A stretch of DNA of 64,000 nucleotides from Roseovarius carneus (GTDB lineage: Bacteria; Pseudomonadota; Alphaproteobacteria; Rhodobacterales; Rhodobacteraceae). Positions 25,167 through 34,458 of the stretch are shown piece by piece; position 1 is the first letter of the stretch, and each line of letters starts with the position of its first letter. The stretch spans positions 1,284,374 through 1,348,373 of the forward strand of contig NZ_JAHSPD010000001.1 of the NCBI RefSeq assembly GCF_020141465.1, in the 5' to 3' direction. A program made the translations under genes and the position numbers. The notes beneath the pieces are model-generated. The model did not search any database, was not told the origin of the DNA, and saw only the letters and a list, made by a program, of their open reading frames with translations.

Positions 25167-26074
25167 AGCTCTCATTTGATCCTGACCGGCTGCGCGGCCT
25201 TCTGGCCGGCGATGCACAGGCCGACCGCGTCGTCCCGCCCACAGGCTTCACTGCTTGGCTCACGCTTTTCAGCGCCGGGGCCATGGCGTTTCTTGCGGTT
25301 TTCGCGCTGGCGCTGTCGCTGGCCACATCGCGCCTCGCGGATCGCTGGGGGGACGAGCTTGCGCGCAGCTCGACCATCCGCATCTCCGCCCCCGAGGGTC
25401 AAAGCATCGCCCAGACCGAGGCGGCCTTGCGCATGTTGGAGACGACCCCCGGTGTGGCCTCCGCCCGCGCGTTGACCAAAGCCGAGCAGCAGGCCCTTCT
25501 GGAGCCGTGGTTCGGCCCGGACTTGCCGGTGGACAGCCTGCCCATTCCACAGCTGATCGAGGTGATCGAGGAGGGCAGCGGCTTTGACGCCGCGGGCCTG
25601 CGCTTGCGCCTGTCTGCCGAGGTGCCGGGCGCGGTTCTGGACGATCACACCCGCTGGCGTGAGCCTTTGGTGCGGGCGGCCAATCGGCTGCGCCTCTTGG
25701 GCTGGGTGTCGCTCATGCTGATCGCGGGCACGGTGGCCGCGATGATCACGCTGGCGGCCAATGCGGCCCTCTCGGCCAACGCGCAAGTGATTGGCGTGCT
25801 GCGCCTCGTGGGGGCGCGCGACGATTATATCTCGGGCGCGTTTGAGCGGCGCTTCACGCTGCGCGCCTTGACCGGCGCGGGCTGCGGTATGCTCGCAGGC
25901 GTCATCGCGATCCTGTTTCTACCCACGGCGGAGGTGGGCGGCGGCTTTCTCACCGGGCTTGGCTTTCAGGGCTGGCACTGGATCTGGCCTTTGATCATTC
26001 CGCCGCTGACCGCTCTCGTGGCCTTCTTCGCGACCCGTGCTGCGGCCCGGCGCACCCTTGGCGGTATGTCATGA
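25163..26074 (+). CDS. ftsX: Cell division protein FtsX
   Basis: A 303-residue ABC permease with a predicted first helix after a cytoplasmic N-terminus (TLFSAGAMAFLAVFALALSL). A periplasmic domain covers about residues 65-180, and three C-terminal helices complete it, including LLGWVSLMLIAGTVAAMITL and IIPPLTALVAFFATRAAA. GVLRLVGARDDYISGAFERR is the coupling-helix region of FtsX proteins. The GTG at 25163 overlaps the ftsE stop (GTGA); the longer upstream reading lies within ftsE. The stop overlaps the next ATG. Confidence 0.93.
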   Translation: MKLSFDPDRLRGLLAGDAQADRVVPPTGFTAWLTLFSAGAMAFLAVFALALSLATSRLADRWGDELARSSTIRISAPEGQSIAQTEAALRMLETTPGVASARALTKAEQQALLEPWFGPDLPVDSLPIPQLIEVIEEGSGFDAAGLRLRLSAEVPGAVLDDHTRWREPLVRAANRLRLLGWVSLMLIAGTVAAMITLAANAALSANAQVIGVLRLVGARDDYISGAFERRFTLRALTGAGCGMLAGVIAILFLPTAEVGGGFLTGLGFQGWHWIWPLIIPPLTALVAFFATRAAARRTLGGMS

Positions 26075-26811
26075 GGGACGCGGTGCAATGGCTGCGCTCG
26101 CTGATCTTCGTGGGGCAAATCTACGTGATGCTCCCGGTGATCGGGCTGCTCTACTTTCCGTATGCGCTGGTTAGCCGCAAGGGGGCGACTGCGGGCTGCA
26201 AGGCCTACACCCGCTGGGTCACATGGAGTGCGGCATGGATGGTGGGCCTCAAGACCGAAGTGCGCGGCACGCCACCGACTGGCGAGGTGATCGTCGCGGC
26301 CAAGCATCAGTCCTTCCTCGATATCATGCTGATTTTCACGGCGCTTCCATCGGCCAAATTCATCATGAAACGCGAGATTCTGAGGACCCCGGTGATTGGC
26401 CTCTACGCGATGCGGCTGGGCTGTATCGCGGTGGATCGCGGCAAGCGGAGTCAGGCCATCAAGAAGATGGTGGCCGATGTGGCGCGCGGGACGGCGCATC
26501 CCGGACAATTGATCATCTATCCTCAAGGCACGCGAATCAAACCGGGCGTGCAGGCGCCCTATAAGGTCGGTACCGCCGTGCTCTATGAAGAGCTTGGGCA
26601 GGATTGCGTGCCGGTGGCGACCAATGTCGGCGTCTTTTGGCCGCGCAAGGGGATCATCCGGCGGCCCGGCACGGCGGTGGTGGAATTCTTGCCCGTGATC
26701 GAGGCAGGGCTGGACAAGGCTGTTTTTATGGCGAGGCTTGAGAATGAGGTGGAGAGCGCCTCAAACGATCTGATGCGGGAAGCGGGGTTTGATCCGGATG
26801 GACTACGTTGA
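26071..26811 (+). CDS. plsC: 1-acyl-sn-glycerol-3-phosphate acyltransferase
   Basis: A 246-residue membrane-associated acyltransferase. VAAKHQSFLDIMLIF carries the catalytic H-x4-D. FIMKREILRTPVIGLYAMRL and CIAVDRGKRSQAIK are acceptor-binding motifs, and LIIYPQGTRIKPG is the E/Q-G-T-R box, here with Gln instead of Glu. An N-terminal hydrophobic helix (YVMLPVIGLLYFPYAL) anchors it. It should convert lysophosphatidate to phosphatidate. It overlaps ftsX by 4 bp and the next gene by 14 bp, so all four are one operon. Confidence 0.93.
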   Translation: MRDAVQWLRSLIFVGQIYVMLPVIGLLYFPYALVSRKGATAGCKAYTRWVTWSAAWMVGLKTEVRGTPPTGEVIVAAKHQSFLDIMLIFTALPSAKFIMKREILRTPVIGLYAMRLGCIAVDRGKRSQAIKKMVADVARGTAHPGQLIIYPQGTRIKPGVQAPYKVGTAVLYEELGQDCVPVATNVGVFWPRKGIIRRPGTAVVEFLPVIEAGLDKAVFMARLENEVESASNDLMREAGFDPDGLR

Positions 26812-27400
26812 AGACATAGCCGAGTTGGAAGCGCTTTACGGCACGCCGAGTGCGCCTGCGTTGCGCAAAGTGGCCCCACACCTGACGCCGCTCTACCGCA
26901 AATGGATCATGGCCTCGCGGTTTTGCATCCTCACCACCGTGGGCCCCGGCGGTACCGATGGCAGCCCTCGTGGCGAGGACGGGCCGGTTGTGACCGAGCT
27001 GGATCCGCAGACGCTGGCCATGCCCGATTGGCGCGGTAACAACCGCATGGATTCACTGCGTAATATCGTGGCTGATGGGCGGGTGTCGCTGATGTTCATG
27101 GTGCCGGGATCGGACACGGTTGTGCGGGTGAACGGTGAGGCGCGTGTGACGGTGGATGGCGCCCTTCGGGCGCGGTTTGAGGTGTCGGGCAAGCAGCCAC
27201 GCTCGGTCATTGTGATACGCATCGGTGAGGTCTACACCCAATGCGCCCGCGCGCCGATGCGGGCAGGGCTCTGGAGCCGCGATGACAGCGCGGGCCTGCC
27301 TACGGTGGGCGAGATCCTTGCCGAAGCCTCAAACGGGGATGAGGGCGGTGCGGCCTATGATGATGCGTGGGCCGCGCGGGCAGCGGGCACGATGTGGTAG
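26798..27400 (+). CDS. Pyridoxamine 5'-phosphate oxidase-like flavin protein
   Basis: A 200-residue PPOX-fold (split-barrel, FMN-binding) protein. MASRFCILTTVGPGGTDGSP and MPDWRGNNRMDSLRNIVADG, then SLMFMVPGSDTVVRVNGEAR follow the pattern of MSMEG_1061-type PPOX proteins. It does not contain the PNPO substrate residues needed to call it PdxH. The ATG at 26798 lies inside the plsC 3' end and gives MDYVEDIAELEALYG. The partner substrate is unknown. Last gene of the ftsE operon. Confidence 0.8.
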   Translation: MDYVEDIAELEALYGTPSAPALRKVAPHLTPLYRKWIMASRFCILTTVGPGGTDGSPRGEDGPVVTELDPQTLAMPDWRGNNRMDSLRNIVADGRVSLMFMVPGSDTVVRVNGEARVTVDGALRARFEVSGKQPRSVIVIRIGEVYTQCARAPMRAGLWSRDDSAGLPTVGEILAEASNGDEGGAAYDDAWAARAAGTMW

Positions 27401-27404
27401 CTGC

Positions 27405-28217
27405 TCAGGTCAGGTAATTGGCCATGAACGCGTAAAAAGGCCGTGCCTTGCCGTCCTTTGTATAGGCCGCGTTCAGCGCGGATTTTGCGCGGAACATGGC
27501 GCAGGCGGCGTCTGCGTGATCAGATGGGATGCGGGTTTTGCCAGCTGTGATATCAGCGATATACGCCTCATAAGCGGCGGCAACGCGGGCTGAAAAATCG
27601 CCCGTGGCGGTCTCGCTGCTGCCCGACACATGCAGATTATAGGCCGCATCACCCAACGGGGCCGTGCTACCCACCAGCGCCAGCACCTCCGCCGTGTGCA
27701 GCACGTCCTGCGACGGCATATTGACGAACGGCCCCGCAAGATCACGGCGCAGAACGGGGTGAAAGCTTGCACCTGTGCGCCCGAGATCATGGAGCGATAG
27801 CTCCGATTGTCCCGCGCCCGGCAGGGTGAGTATGGGGGCACCATCCACCATGATGCACGTCCGCCCGAAGGCCGCGCCATGGCCCTCGGCCAGCGGTAAA
27901 AGCGCGCTCAGATATCCCGCCCCCCACGTATCATCCGCATCGAGGAAAGCGACAAATCTGCCCCGCGCCGCCGCCAGAGCGCGGTTGCGGGTGGGCCCGG
28001 CGCCTGTTGCCATGAAGCTGCCGGGACAGATCGTGAGGGCCATGCCATGGGCCTCAAGCCCGCTGTAATCGTGGCCATCATCGGGGGCGATTACCACCTC
28101 CAACGCGCCCGGCTCAAGCCCCGACAGCGCGACAGAGGCAAGCGCGGCAGGCAGGCTGCGCGCCGCGCGGTAAGCCGGGATAACAACGGAGACCAGCGGC
28201 TTGGGGCCCACGCTCAC
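27405..28217 (-). CDS. Family 2 glycosyltransferase
   Basis: A 270-residue GT-A fold glycosyltransferase. [20 protein letters not shown] opens the nucleotide-binding half, and [20 protein letters not shown] contains the D-x-D metal motif. No C-terminal membrane helices are seen, so it is probably cytoplasmic. The GTG start at 28217 overlaps the lpdA stop (GTGA); an upstream ATG within lpdA adds an Arg-rich tail foreign to the family. The acceptor is unknown, and there is no polysaccharide cluster around it. It is translationally coupled to lpdA. Confidence 0.85.
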   Translation of the reverse strand: MSVGPKPLVSVVIPAYRAARSLPAALASVALSGLEPGALEVVIAPDDGHDYSGLEAHGMALTICPGSFMATGAGPTRNRALAAARGRFVAFLDADDTWGAGYLSALLPLAEGHGAAFGRTCIMVDGAPILTLPGAGQSELSLHDLGRTGASFHPVLRRDLAGPFVNMPSQDVLHTAEVLALVGSTAPLGDAAYNLHVSGSSETATGDFSARVAAAYEAYIADITAGKTRIPSDHADAACAMFRAKSALNAAYTKDGKARPFYAFMANYLT

Positions 28218-29602
28218 GCGTGGATTGCGCCGTCTCCGCAGGCCAGAGCGGCCTCGCGCACCGCCTCGGAATAGGTCGGGTGGGCGTGGCATGTGAGGGC
28301 CAGATCCTGCGCGGATGCGCCAAACTCCATTGCCACGCAGATCTCGTGGATCAGATCGCCCGCCATGGGGCCGATGATATGCGCACCCAGAATGCGGTCG
28401 CTGTCTTTATCCGCGAGGATTTTAACAAACCCGTCGGCGGCAAAGTTCGCCTTGGCGCGGCCATTGCCCATGAAGGAGAACTTGCCGACCTTGTAGGCGC
28501 GGCCGTCTTTCTTCAGCTCCTCCTCGGTCGCGCCCAGATTGGCGACCTCGGGGTGGGTATAGATCACGCCGGGGATCACGCCGTAGTTCACATGGCCATG
28601 TTTGCCCGCCAGAACCTCGGCGCAGGCCATGCCCTCATCCTCGGCTTTGTGGGCCAGCATGGGGCCTGCGATCGCATCCCCAATGGCGTAGATGCCCTTG
28701 ATATTGGTCTGCCACTGCGCATCGGTCTTGATCTGTCCGCGCTCGGATATCTCGACGCCCAGATCGCCGAGGCCCAGCCCATCGGTGTAGGGCTTGCGGC
28801 CCGTGGCCAAGAGAACCGTGTCGGCGTCGAGCACATGCTCGCTGTCATCCTTACGCAGCTTGTAATGCACTTTGGCCTTGGACTTGGTGGTTTCCGTTTT
28901 CTGCACCGCCGCACCCATGATGAACTTGAGGCCCTGTTTGGTCAGGATCTTCTGGAAGGAGCGCTGCACCTCGGCATCCATGCCGGGGGTGATGGCGTCG
29001 AGATATTCCACGACCGTCACCTCCGAGCCGAGGCGGGCATAAACGCTGCCCATTTCCAGCCCGATCACGCCTGCGCCGATCACGACCATCTTCTTGGGGA
29101 TCTTGCCCAGTTCCAGCGCGCCTGTGGAGGTCACGACGATTTTCTCGTCCACCTCCACGCCGGGAAGTGAGGCAGGCTCGGACCCGCTGGCGACGATGAT
29201 ATTTTTGGCCTCGTGGACGTCATCGCCCACCTTGACGCGGCCCGCCTCGGGTATGGAGGCCCAGCCCTTGATCCAGTCGATCTTGTTCTTCTTGAAGAGA
29301 AACTCGATGCCTTTGGTGTTGGCGCCGATGGTTTCGGCCTTGTAGGCCTGCATCTGCTTCCAATCGACCGAAGGCGACTTGCCCTTGAGGCCCATGGCCG
29401 CAAAATTATGCTCGGCCTCGTGCAGCATATGCGTGGCGTGCAAAAGCGCTTTGGACGGGATGCAGCCCACGTTGAGGCAGGTGCCGCCCAGCGTCTCGCG
29501 CCCCTCGACGCAGGCCGTCTTGAGGCCAAGCTGCGCGCAGCGGATGGCGGCGACATAGCCGCCGGGGCCGGAGCCGATTACGATCACGTCATAGGAGGCC
29601 AT
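28214..29602 (-). CDS. lpdA: Dihydrolipoyl dehydrogenase
   Basis: A 462-residue FAD/NAD disulfide oxidoreductase. [20 protein letters not shown] is the FAD motif and [20 protein letters not shown] holds the redox-active C-x4-[21 protein letters not shown] is the NAD motif, and the C-terminal [18 protein letters not shown] supplies the catalytic His-Glu pair. It is the E3 subunit serving 2-oxoglutarate or pyruvate dehydrogenase. No E1/E2 genes lie next to it in the window. Two 15-bp tandem repeats stand just upstream of its start. Confidence 0.97.
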   Translation of the reverse strand: MASYDVIVIGSGPGGYVAAIRCAQLGLKTACVEGRETLGGTCLNVGCIPSKALLHATHMLHEAEHNFAAMGLKGKSPSVDWKQMQAYKAETIGANTKGIEFLFKKNKIDWIKGWASIPEAGRVKVGDDVHEAKNIIVASGSEPASLPGVEVDEKIVVTSTGALELGKIPKKMVVIGAGVIGLEMGSVYARLGSEVTVVEYLDAITPGMDAEVQRSFQKILTKQGLKFIMGAAVQKTETTKSKAKVHYKLRKDDSEHVLDADTVLLATGRKPYTDGLGLGDLGVEISERGQIKTDAQWQTNIKGIYAIGDAIAGPMLAHKAEDEGMACAEVLAGKHGHVNYGVIPGVIYTHPEVANLGATEEELKKDGRAYKVGKFSFMGNGRAKANFAADGFVKILADKDSDRILGAHIIGPMAGDLIHEICVAMEFGASAQDLALTCHAHPTYSEAVREAALACGDGAIHA

Positions 29603-29620
29603 TTTCGAGAATCCCTTGAG

Positions 29621-29650
29621 TTTTGGATGGTGGTATTTTGGACGGTGGTA
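29621..29650 (+). repeat. 15-bp tandem repeat upstream of lpdA
   Basis: TTTTGGATGGTGGTA and TTTTGGACGGTGGTA follow each other directly and differ at one base. The pair starts 19 bp upstream of the lpdA ATG on the template side, inside its likely leader or promoter. Confidence 0.6.
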
Positions 29651-29756
29651 TCACGTCAGTATCGCCTTGATGCGGTGTGTTCGGGCCCATGCTGCCTTTG
29701 ATGGCGGGCGGGGTCAACCAAACGGGGGTGCCCCTCTGTGATGCGGGCGTGGGTTT

Positions 29757-29780
29757 GAGTATTTGGGCTAAGAAGAAAGC
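29757..29780 (+). repeat. Dispersed GAGTATTT..AAGAAGAA motif, copy 2
   Basis: GAGTATTTGGGCTAAGAAGA followed by AAGC lies in the 209-bp gap between lpdA and the alcohol dehydrogenase gene. It matches the copies at 18421, 52509 and 55100 in layout. Confidence 0.6.
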
Positions 29781-29811
29781 GCTAGGGGCTTTTGGCAAGG
29801 TGGGTGGAAGT

Positions 29812-30975
29812 TTACGCAGGGTCATTGGGGTGGAGTGCGGCCTCGATCACCTTTTGGACCTGTGCTGCGGTGAGTGATCGGGGGTTTGTCCCGGCAGCGC
29901 TGTCTCTGAGGGCTTTTTTGGCAATGCGCGCGGCGCAATCATCGGGCACGCCGATCTCCGTGAGTGTGGCGGGGATGGCAATCTGGCGGAGCATCGCGTC
30001 GATATGGGCGTGGAAGCTTTCGAAATCCGTTGTGGTCAGCCCCATCGCCTGAGACATGGGGGTGATCTTGTGGGCGATATCCGGCGCGTTAAAGCGCAGC
30101 ACCTCGGGCAGCAGCACGGCGTTGGTCAGCCCATGCTGCGTGTCGTATTCCGCGCCGATCATATGCGATATGGCATGGACCAGCCCCAGCCCTTTGAGAA
30201 ATGCGATCCCCGCGAGGCAAGACCCGGCCAGCATGGCCCCTCTGGCCTCTATATTGTCCGGCTCGGCCACGGCGATGTGCAGCCAGTGGGCCACGAGGCG
30301 CAGGCCCTCAAGGGCGGCGCCATCGCAAAGGGGGTGAAAGCCCGGCACGCAGTAGGCCTCGATCGCGTGGACCATGGCATCGGCCCCGGTCCAGGCGGTG
30401 AGGTGCGGGGGTAAGCCCAGCGTCAGCTCGGGGTCCAGAAGGGCGCAGGCGGGTTTGAGGGCGGGATGCCAGACGCACCATTTCACGCCCTGAACGGTGT
30501 CGGTGATCATCGCGGTGCTTTCCGTCTCGGCCCCGGTGCCGGCGGTGGTGGGGATGCAGATCAGCGGCGGGAAGCGCGCATGTTTGGGTGGGGTTTGCTC
30601 GAACTCGAAATCCCAAAGGGGCAGATCGTTCAGAGCCATGAGGGCCACGGCCTTGCCCCCGTCCATGCCGCTGCCGCCGCCAATGGCGATCACGCCGTCA
30701 TGGTTGCCATCGGCAAAGGCTTTGCAGCCTGCCGCAATCTCGTCGTCGCGGGGATTGGGGGAGATGCCGGAATAAACAGCACTTGTCAGCCCGCCTTTGG
30801 CCAGATGCGCGGTGAGCGCGTCCATGAATGGCAGGGGTGCGCTGCCCCGGTCGGTCACAATTAGGGGGCGGGACATGCCTGCGCCCTCGCAAAGGGTCGC
30901 AATCTCGGCCAGCCGTCCGGGGCCATAGGCGATGGGGACAGGGAAGGTCCAATCTTGCGGGTCGAGAAAGCTCAT
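29812..30975 (-). CDS. Iron-containing alcohol dehydrogenase
   Basis: A 387-residue group III (iron-type) alcohol dehydrogenase. YGPGRLAEIATLCEG begins the NAD-binding half, GVIAIGGGSGMDGGKAVALM binds the pyrophosphate and CIPTTAGTGAETESTAMITD follows. The metal ligands lie in DAMVHAIEAYCVPGFHPLCD and GLVHAISHMIGAEYDTQHGL. The ATG at 30975 begins MSFLDPQDWTFPVP; earlier in-frame codons have no family similarity. It is a paralogue of the enzyme at 53952. It follows betI on the same strand and faces betA; a role in alcohol or aldehyde turnover linked to choline metabolism is inferred. Confidence 0.9.
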   Translation of the reverse strand: MSFLDPQDWTFPVPIAYGPGRLAEIATLCEGAGMSRPLIVTDRGSAPLPFMDALTAHLAKGGLTSAVYSGISPNPRDDEIAAGCKAFADGNHDGVIAIGGGSGMDGGKAVALMALNDLPLWDFEFEQTPPKHARFPPLICIPTTAGTGAETESTAMITDTVQGVKWCVWHPALKPACALLDPELTLGLPPHLTAWTGADAMVHAIEAYCVPGFHPLCDGAALEGLRLVAHWLHIAVAEPDNIEARGAMLAGSCLAGIAFLKGLGLVHAISHMIGAEYDTQHGLTNAVLLPEVLRFNAPDIAHKITPMSQAMGLTTTDFESFHAHIDAMLRQIAIPATLTEIGVPDDCAARIAKKALRDSAAGTNPRSLTAAQVQKVIEAALHPNDPA

Positions 30976-31004
30976 TTTGTGACGTCCTTTGATTATTGGG
31001 CAGG

Positions 31005-31688
31005 TTATCCTGCCAGGGCGCGGTCGCGGTAGGCACGGCTGCTGAGGATCAGATCCGAGAGATGCTCCATCTTGGCGCGGGCGGCGGTGATATCGGCGTC
31101 GCACACGCCTGCGGGCAAGAGCATTCTGCGAGCGGCGAAATCTACCTCGTCGACGCCGCGTGTGCCGGGCATCGGCTCGGGCTGAAAACTTGCGCGCAAC
31201 CACAGCCCGTCCATCACGGTGCGCAGCTGAAACGCCGCGCGGGTGCAATCCTCAGGTGAGAGAAGCGGGCGCAGCGCGCTGAGGAGGTTGGAGCGCATTC
31301 TTGCGTGCACGGCGGTCTGAATGCGCTGGCTCTGGCTGTTATGCGGCACGTCGGAGCACAGGCTGATCCATGCGTGGCAGATTTCTTGCTGAAACACAGG
31401 TGCTGCAAAATTGCCCGCGATGATGGCGTAGAGCCTTTCAAGCGGGGTGTCGGCATGGCGCAAAAGCTCGACCACGCAATCGCGCAGCAGTGTGTTGGCC
31501 TGCCGCTGCACCCCTTCAAAAAGCGCGTCTTTATCAAGGAAATGGTGCAGAACGACGCCTTTGGAGACGCCTGCGATCTTGGCCACACGGTCCAGCGTCG
31601 TGCCACGAATCCCGTATTGCACCAGCGCGCTCCACGCGGCTTGGCTGAGCTCTGCCCGCCTGACGTCTCCGATGCTGCGCCGTGCCAT
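31005..31688 (-). CDS. betI: BetI-like TetR family repressor
   Basis: A 227-residue TetR protein with the N-terminal HTH GTTLDRVAKIAGVSKGVVLH followed by HFLDKDALFEGV. The C-terminal part contains CHAWISLCSDVPHNSQSQRI and the tail ARRMLLPAGV, resembling BetI, the choline-responsive repressor. It is divergent from the choline dehydrogenase gene, with an operator-like palindrome at 31757-31773. Choline sensing is inferred from family and context. Confidence 0.88.
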   Translation of the reverse strand: MARRSIGDVRRAELSQAAWSALVQYGIRGTTLDRVAKIAGVSKGVVLHHFLDKDALFEGVQRQANTLLRDCVVELLRHADTPLERLYAIIAGNFAAPVFQQEICHAWISLCSDVPHNSQSQRIQTAVHARMRSNLLSALRPLLSPEDCTRAAFQLRTVMDGLWLRASFQPEPMPGTRGVDEVDFAARRMLLPAGVCDADITAARAKMEHLSDLILSSRAYRDRALAG

Positions 31689-31756
31689 ATCGCCTCCTGA
31701 TTTGAGTAGTCTATAGCGCCGGGTGGGGCGTCACAATATCGGGCTTTGACATAAAA

Positions 31757-31773
31757 ACTGACCATTGGTAAGT
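31757..31773. promoter_or_regulatory. BetI-type operator in the betI-betA gap
   Basis: ACTGACCATTGGTAAGT is a palindrome with one mismatch. A TTGACA hexamer lies 11 bp upstream of it, and the betA start is 30 bp beyond. A related palindrome occurs at the end of betA (33475-33490). Confidence 0.6.
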
Positions 31774-31802
31774 AAGTGCGCAATTTGGTCAGGAGAGCAT
31801 CC

Positions 31803-33479
31803 ATGCAGGCGGATTATGTGATCATCGGGTCAGGCTCTGCCGGGTCGACCATGGCGTATCGGCTGAGCGAGGATGGCAAACATTCTGTGCTGGTGCTGGA
31901 ATATGGCGGCACCGATGCAGGGCCGTTCATTCAGATGCCTGCCGCGCTCAGCTATCCGATGAATATGTCCATGTATGACTGGGGCTTTTCCAGCGAGCCT
32001 GAGCCGCATCTGGGCGGTCGCCGCCTTGCCACACCGCGCGGCAAGGTGATGGGCGGGTCCTCGTCGATCAACGGGATGGTCTATGTGCGCGGCCATGCGG
32101 GCGATTTCGATCATTGGGAAGACAGCGGCGCCGAGGGCTGGGGCTTTCGCCATGTGCTGCCCTATTACAAGCGGATGGAGAATTGGGACGATGCGGGCCA
32201 TGGCGGTGATCCCACATGGCGCGGCACCGATGGGCCGCTCCACGTCACACGCGGGCCGTGCAGCAACCCTTTGTTCAAGGCCTTCGTGGAGGCAGGCGCG
32301 CAGGCAGGGTTCGAGCTTACCTCCGACTATAACGGCGAGAAACAAGAGGGCTTTGGCCCGATGGAGCAGACGATTTACAAGGGCCGCCGCTGGTCTGCGG
32401 CCAATGCCTATCTGCGGCCCGCGTTGAAGCGACCCAATTGCGATATGATCCGGTGCTATGTGCGGCGCGTGATCATCGAAGAGGGGCGCGCCACCGGGGT
32501 GGAGATCGATCGGGGTGGCCAGATTGAGGTGGTGCGCGCCAATGCCGAGGTGATCGTCGCGGCCTCCTCCATCAACTCGCCCAAGATCCTGATGTTGTCG
32601 GGCATTGGCCCCGCCGCGCACCTGGCTGAGCATGGCGTAGGCGTGGTGGCAGACCGGCCCGGCGTCGGTGGCAATCTTCAGGACCATCTGGAGCTTTATA
32701 TTCAACAAAAAAGCCTCCAGCCGATCACGCTCTACAAATACTGGAACCTCCTTTCCAAAGGCGTCATTGGCGCGCGGTGGCTTTTCACAAAGACGGGGCT
32801 TGGCGCGTCCAACCAGTTTGAAAGCGCGGCTTTCCTGCGCTCGGCCCCCGGTGTGGAGTATCCTGATATTCAGTATCACTTCCTGCCTATCGCCATGCGC
32901 TATGACGGCAAGGTGGCCGCCGAAGGGCATGGGTATCAGGCGCATGTGGGGCCGATGCGGTCGGCCTCGCGCGGGCGGATCAGCCTTGCTTCCGCCGATC
33001 CTGCCGCGGCCCCCAAGATCGTGTTCAACTACATGTCGCACGAGAGCGACTGGCGCGATTTTCGCCACTGCATCCGCCTCACGCGCGAGATTTTTGGTCA
33101 ATCTGCGTTCGATCCTTACCGTGGCGAGGAGATTCAGCCGGGCGCGGATGTCCAAAGCGACGCGCAGCTGGACGCCTTTATCTCGGACCATGCCGAGAGC
33201 GCCTATCATCCTTGCGGGACCTGCAAGATGGGAGCGGCGGATGACAAGACCGCCGTCGTGGACCCTGAATGTCGGGTGATTGGCGTCACGGGCCTGCGCG
33301 TGGCCGACAGCTCGATCTTTCCGCGCATCCTCAACGGCAACCTCAACGCGCCGTCGATCATGACCGGAGAAAAGGCCTCGGATCACATCCTTGGGCGCGG
33401 CATGTTGCCTGCATCGAACCAAAAGCCATGGGTCAATCCGGACTGGAAAAGCACCGACCGGGCCGCCGCCATACACTGA
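31803..33479 (+). CDS. betA: Choline dehydrogenase (GMC oxidoreductase)
   Basis: A 558-residue FAD enzyme of the GMC family. [20 protein letters not shown] is the FAD motif, and [20 protein letters not shown] is GMC signature 1. [20 protein letters not shown] is signature 2, and [18 protein letters not shown] carries the catalytic His with [20 protein letters not shown] after it. It should oxidise choline to betaine aldehyde at the membrane. The ATG at 31803 follows AGGAGAG. A betB-type aldehyde dehydrogenase is not adjacent. Divergent betI and the operator in between indicate choline-controlled expression. Confidence 0.95.
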   Translation: MQADYVIIGSGSAGSTMAYRLSEDGKHSVLVLEYGGTDAGPFIQMPAALSYPMNMSMYDWGFSSEPEPHLGGRRLATPRGKVMGGSSSINGMVYVRGHAGDFDHWEDSGAEGWGFRHVLPYYKRMENWDDAGHGGDPTWRGTDGPLHVTRGPCSNPLFKAFVEAGAQAGFELTSDYNGEKQEGFGPMEQTIYKGRRWSAANAYLRPALKRPNCDMIRCYVRRVIIEEGRATGVEIDRGGQIEVVRANAEVIVAASSINSPKILMLSGIGPAAHLAEHGVGVVADRPGVGGNLQDHLELYIQQKSLQPITLYKYWNLLSKGVIGARWLFTKTGLGASNQFESAAFLRSAPGVEYPDIQYHFLPIAMRYDGKVAAEGHGYQAHVGPMRSASRGRISLASADPAAAPKIVFNYMSHESDWRDFRHCIRLTREIFGQSAFDPYRGEEIQPGADVQSDAQLDAFISDHAESAYHPCGTCKMGAADDKTAVVDPECRVIGVTGLRVADSSIFPRILNGNLNAPSIMTGEKASDHILGRGMLPASNQKPWVNPDWKSTDRAAAIH

Positions 33480-33490
33480 CTCTGGTCAGT
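33475..33490. promoter_or_regulatory. ACTGAC-TCTG-GTCAGT palindrome at the betA stop
   Basis: A perfect 6-bp inverted repeat overlapping the betA stop codon. Its half-site ACTGAC is shared with the operator upstream of betA, so a second BetI site is possible. No T run follows on either strand, which argues against a terminator. Confidence 0.4.
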
Positions 33491-33779
33491 TCGCGACATG
33501 GCGATGTTGGATAGTGTATAAGTTTGAAATTTGATCGTTGTATTGCTTTGTCAGATACCAGCGTGCCGAAGCAAGCACCTGCAAAACGGTCGATCCGCCC
33601 CGCCGCCAAGGGCGCAAGGGCCACGTGATTGAATGCCACCGAGAACTGAGCGAGCTTATGCACTGAGCCACGTACCGCGTGGCAAGGTTTGATATGTGCG
33701 CCGGGATGCGCCAAGGATAAGGTGCGCAACCCGCGCCAATCCCGGAGCCACGCCATAAGCCATGTCTTTCCCGGTCACT

Positions 33780-34182
33780 GCGCCTCTGATCTGCCCGTGG
33801 CCGTGATCTCCGAGATGTTGGAGCGGACCTGATCCCCCAAGTCCGCAGCCGGGGCGCGTATTTCGAGATGCAACTGCGTGCGCGCTTTGGCCAGAACCCG
33901 CATGTGGGCGATATCCGGGGGCGTGGCCTCTTTTGGGGGCTGGAATTGGTGCCGAACGGCGAGAGCAAGGCACCGTTCGAGGCCAGGCTCGGCCTTGCGG
34001 GCAAGCTCAAGACGGCGGCCTTTGCAGAGGGCTTGATCTGCTATCCCATGCCCGGCACGCGCGGTGGCAAGACAGGCGATCATGTCCTGCTGGCCCCCCC
34101 TTTCATTGCGTCCGAGGCCGAGCTGGCGGCGCGCTTGATGTGCTGTCGCGGGCGCTCGACGGTCTGTTGGCCGCCGCGTGAG
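33780..34182 (+). pseudogene. Class III aminotransferase, C-terminal remnant
   Basis: Fragments of a PLP-dependent class III aminotransferase are readable in shifting frames. VAVISEMLERT ends at a stop (near 33830). LIPQVRSRGAYFEMQLRARF then HVGDIRGRGLFWGLELVPNG and TGDHVLLAPPFIASEAELAA continue in the next frame to about 34135. DVLSRALDGLLAAA in a third frame ends at 34182. The N-terminal two thirds, including the PLP Lys region, are missing. At least two frameshifts make it non-functional. The stretch 33491-33779 contains no gene or further remnant I can identify. Confidence 0.75.
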
Positions 34183-34184
34183 AG

Positions 34185-34210
34185 GGAACCCAGCCGCGTG
34201 ATCCTGCGTT
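34185..34210 (+). promoter_or_regulatory. EcfG (general stress sigma) promoter for PLDc_N and yihY genes
   Basis: GGAAC at 34185-34189 and CGTT at 34207-34210 are separated by 17 bp, the alphaproteobacterial EcfG consensus. It is about 57 bp upstream of the PLDc_N start. Confidence 0.65.
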
Positions 34211-34266
34211 CGTCTCTGGTAAGCCGGGCAAAACCGCCCCGCGACAGCCAAAAAAAGGAGATCATC

Positions 34267-34455
34267 ATGGAATATGCAGGTTTAGGCGGCTTGATTGTCT
34301 TGGTCCTCAACATTTGGGCCATCGTGTCGATCATTGGCTCAGGGGTCCCGACGGGATCAAAAGTCCTCTGGACGCTTCTGGTGCTTGTGCTGCCCATCAT
34401 CGGCTTCGTCATCTGGATCCTTGCCGGACCCCGCTCAACCACGCGGACTGTCTGA
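34267..34455 (+). CDS. PLDc_N domain small membrane protein
   Basis: A 62-residue protein with two hydrophobic helices, GLIVLVLNIWAIVSIIGS and VLWTLLVLVLPIIGFVIWIL, the second followed by AGPRS. The W-x-L-x-x-x-x-P-x-x-G-x-x-x-W-x-x-x-G-P pattern is typical of the PLDc_N domain when it occurs alone. AGGAG precedes the ATG. An EcfG-type promoter lies upstream and yihY directly downstream, so both probably belong to the general stress regulon. A role in the membrane stress response is inferred only from this. Confidence 0.85.
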   Translation: MEYAGLGGLIVLVLNIWAIVSIIGSGVPTGSKVLWTLLVLVLPIIGFVIWILAGPRSTTRTV

Positions 34456-34458
34456 CGC

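Noticed and set aside
31830..33476. A 548-codon open frame on the minus strand
   Set aside because: It mirrors betA, whose GMC signatures are intact on the plus strand.
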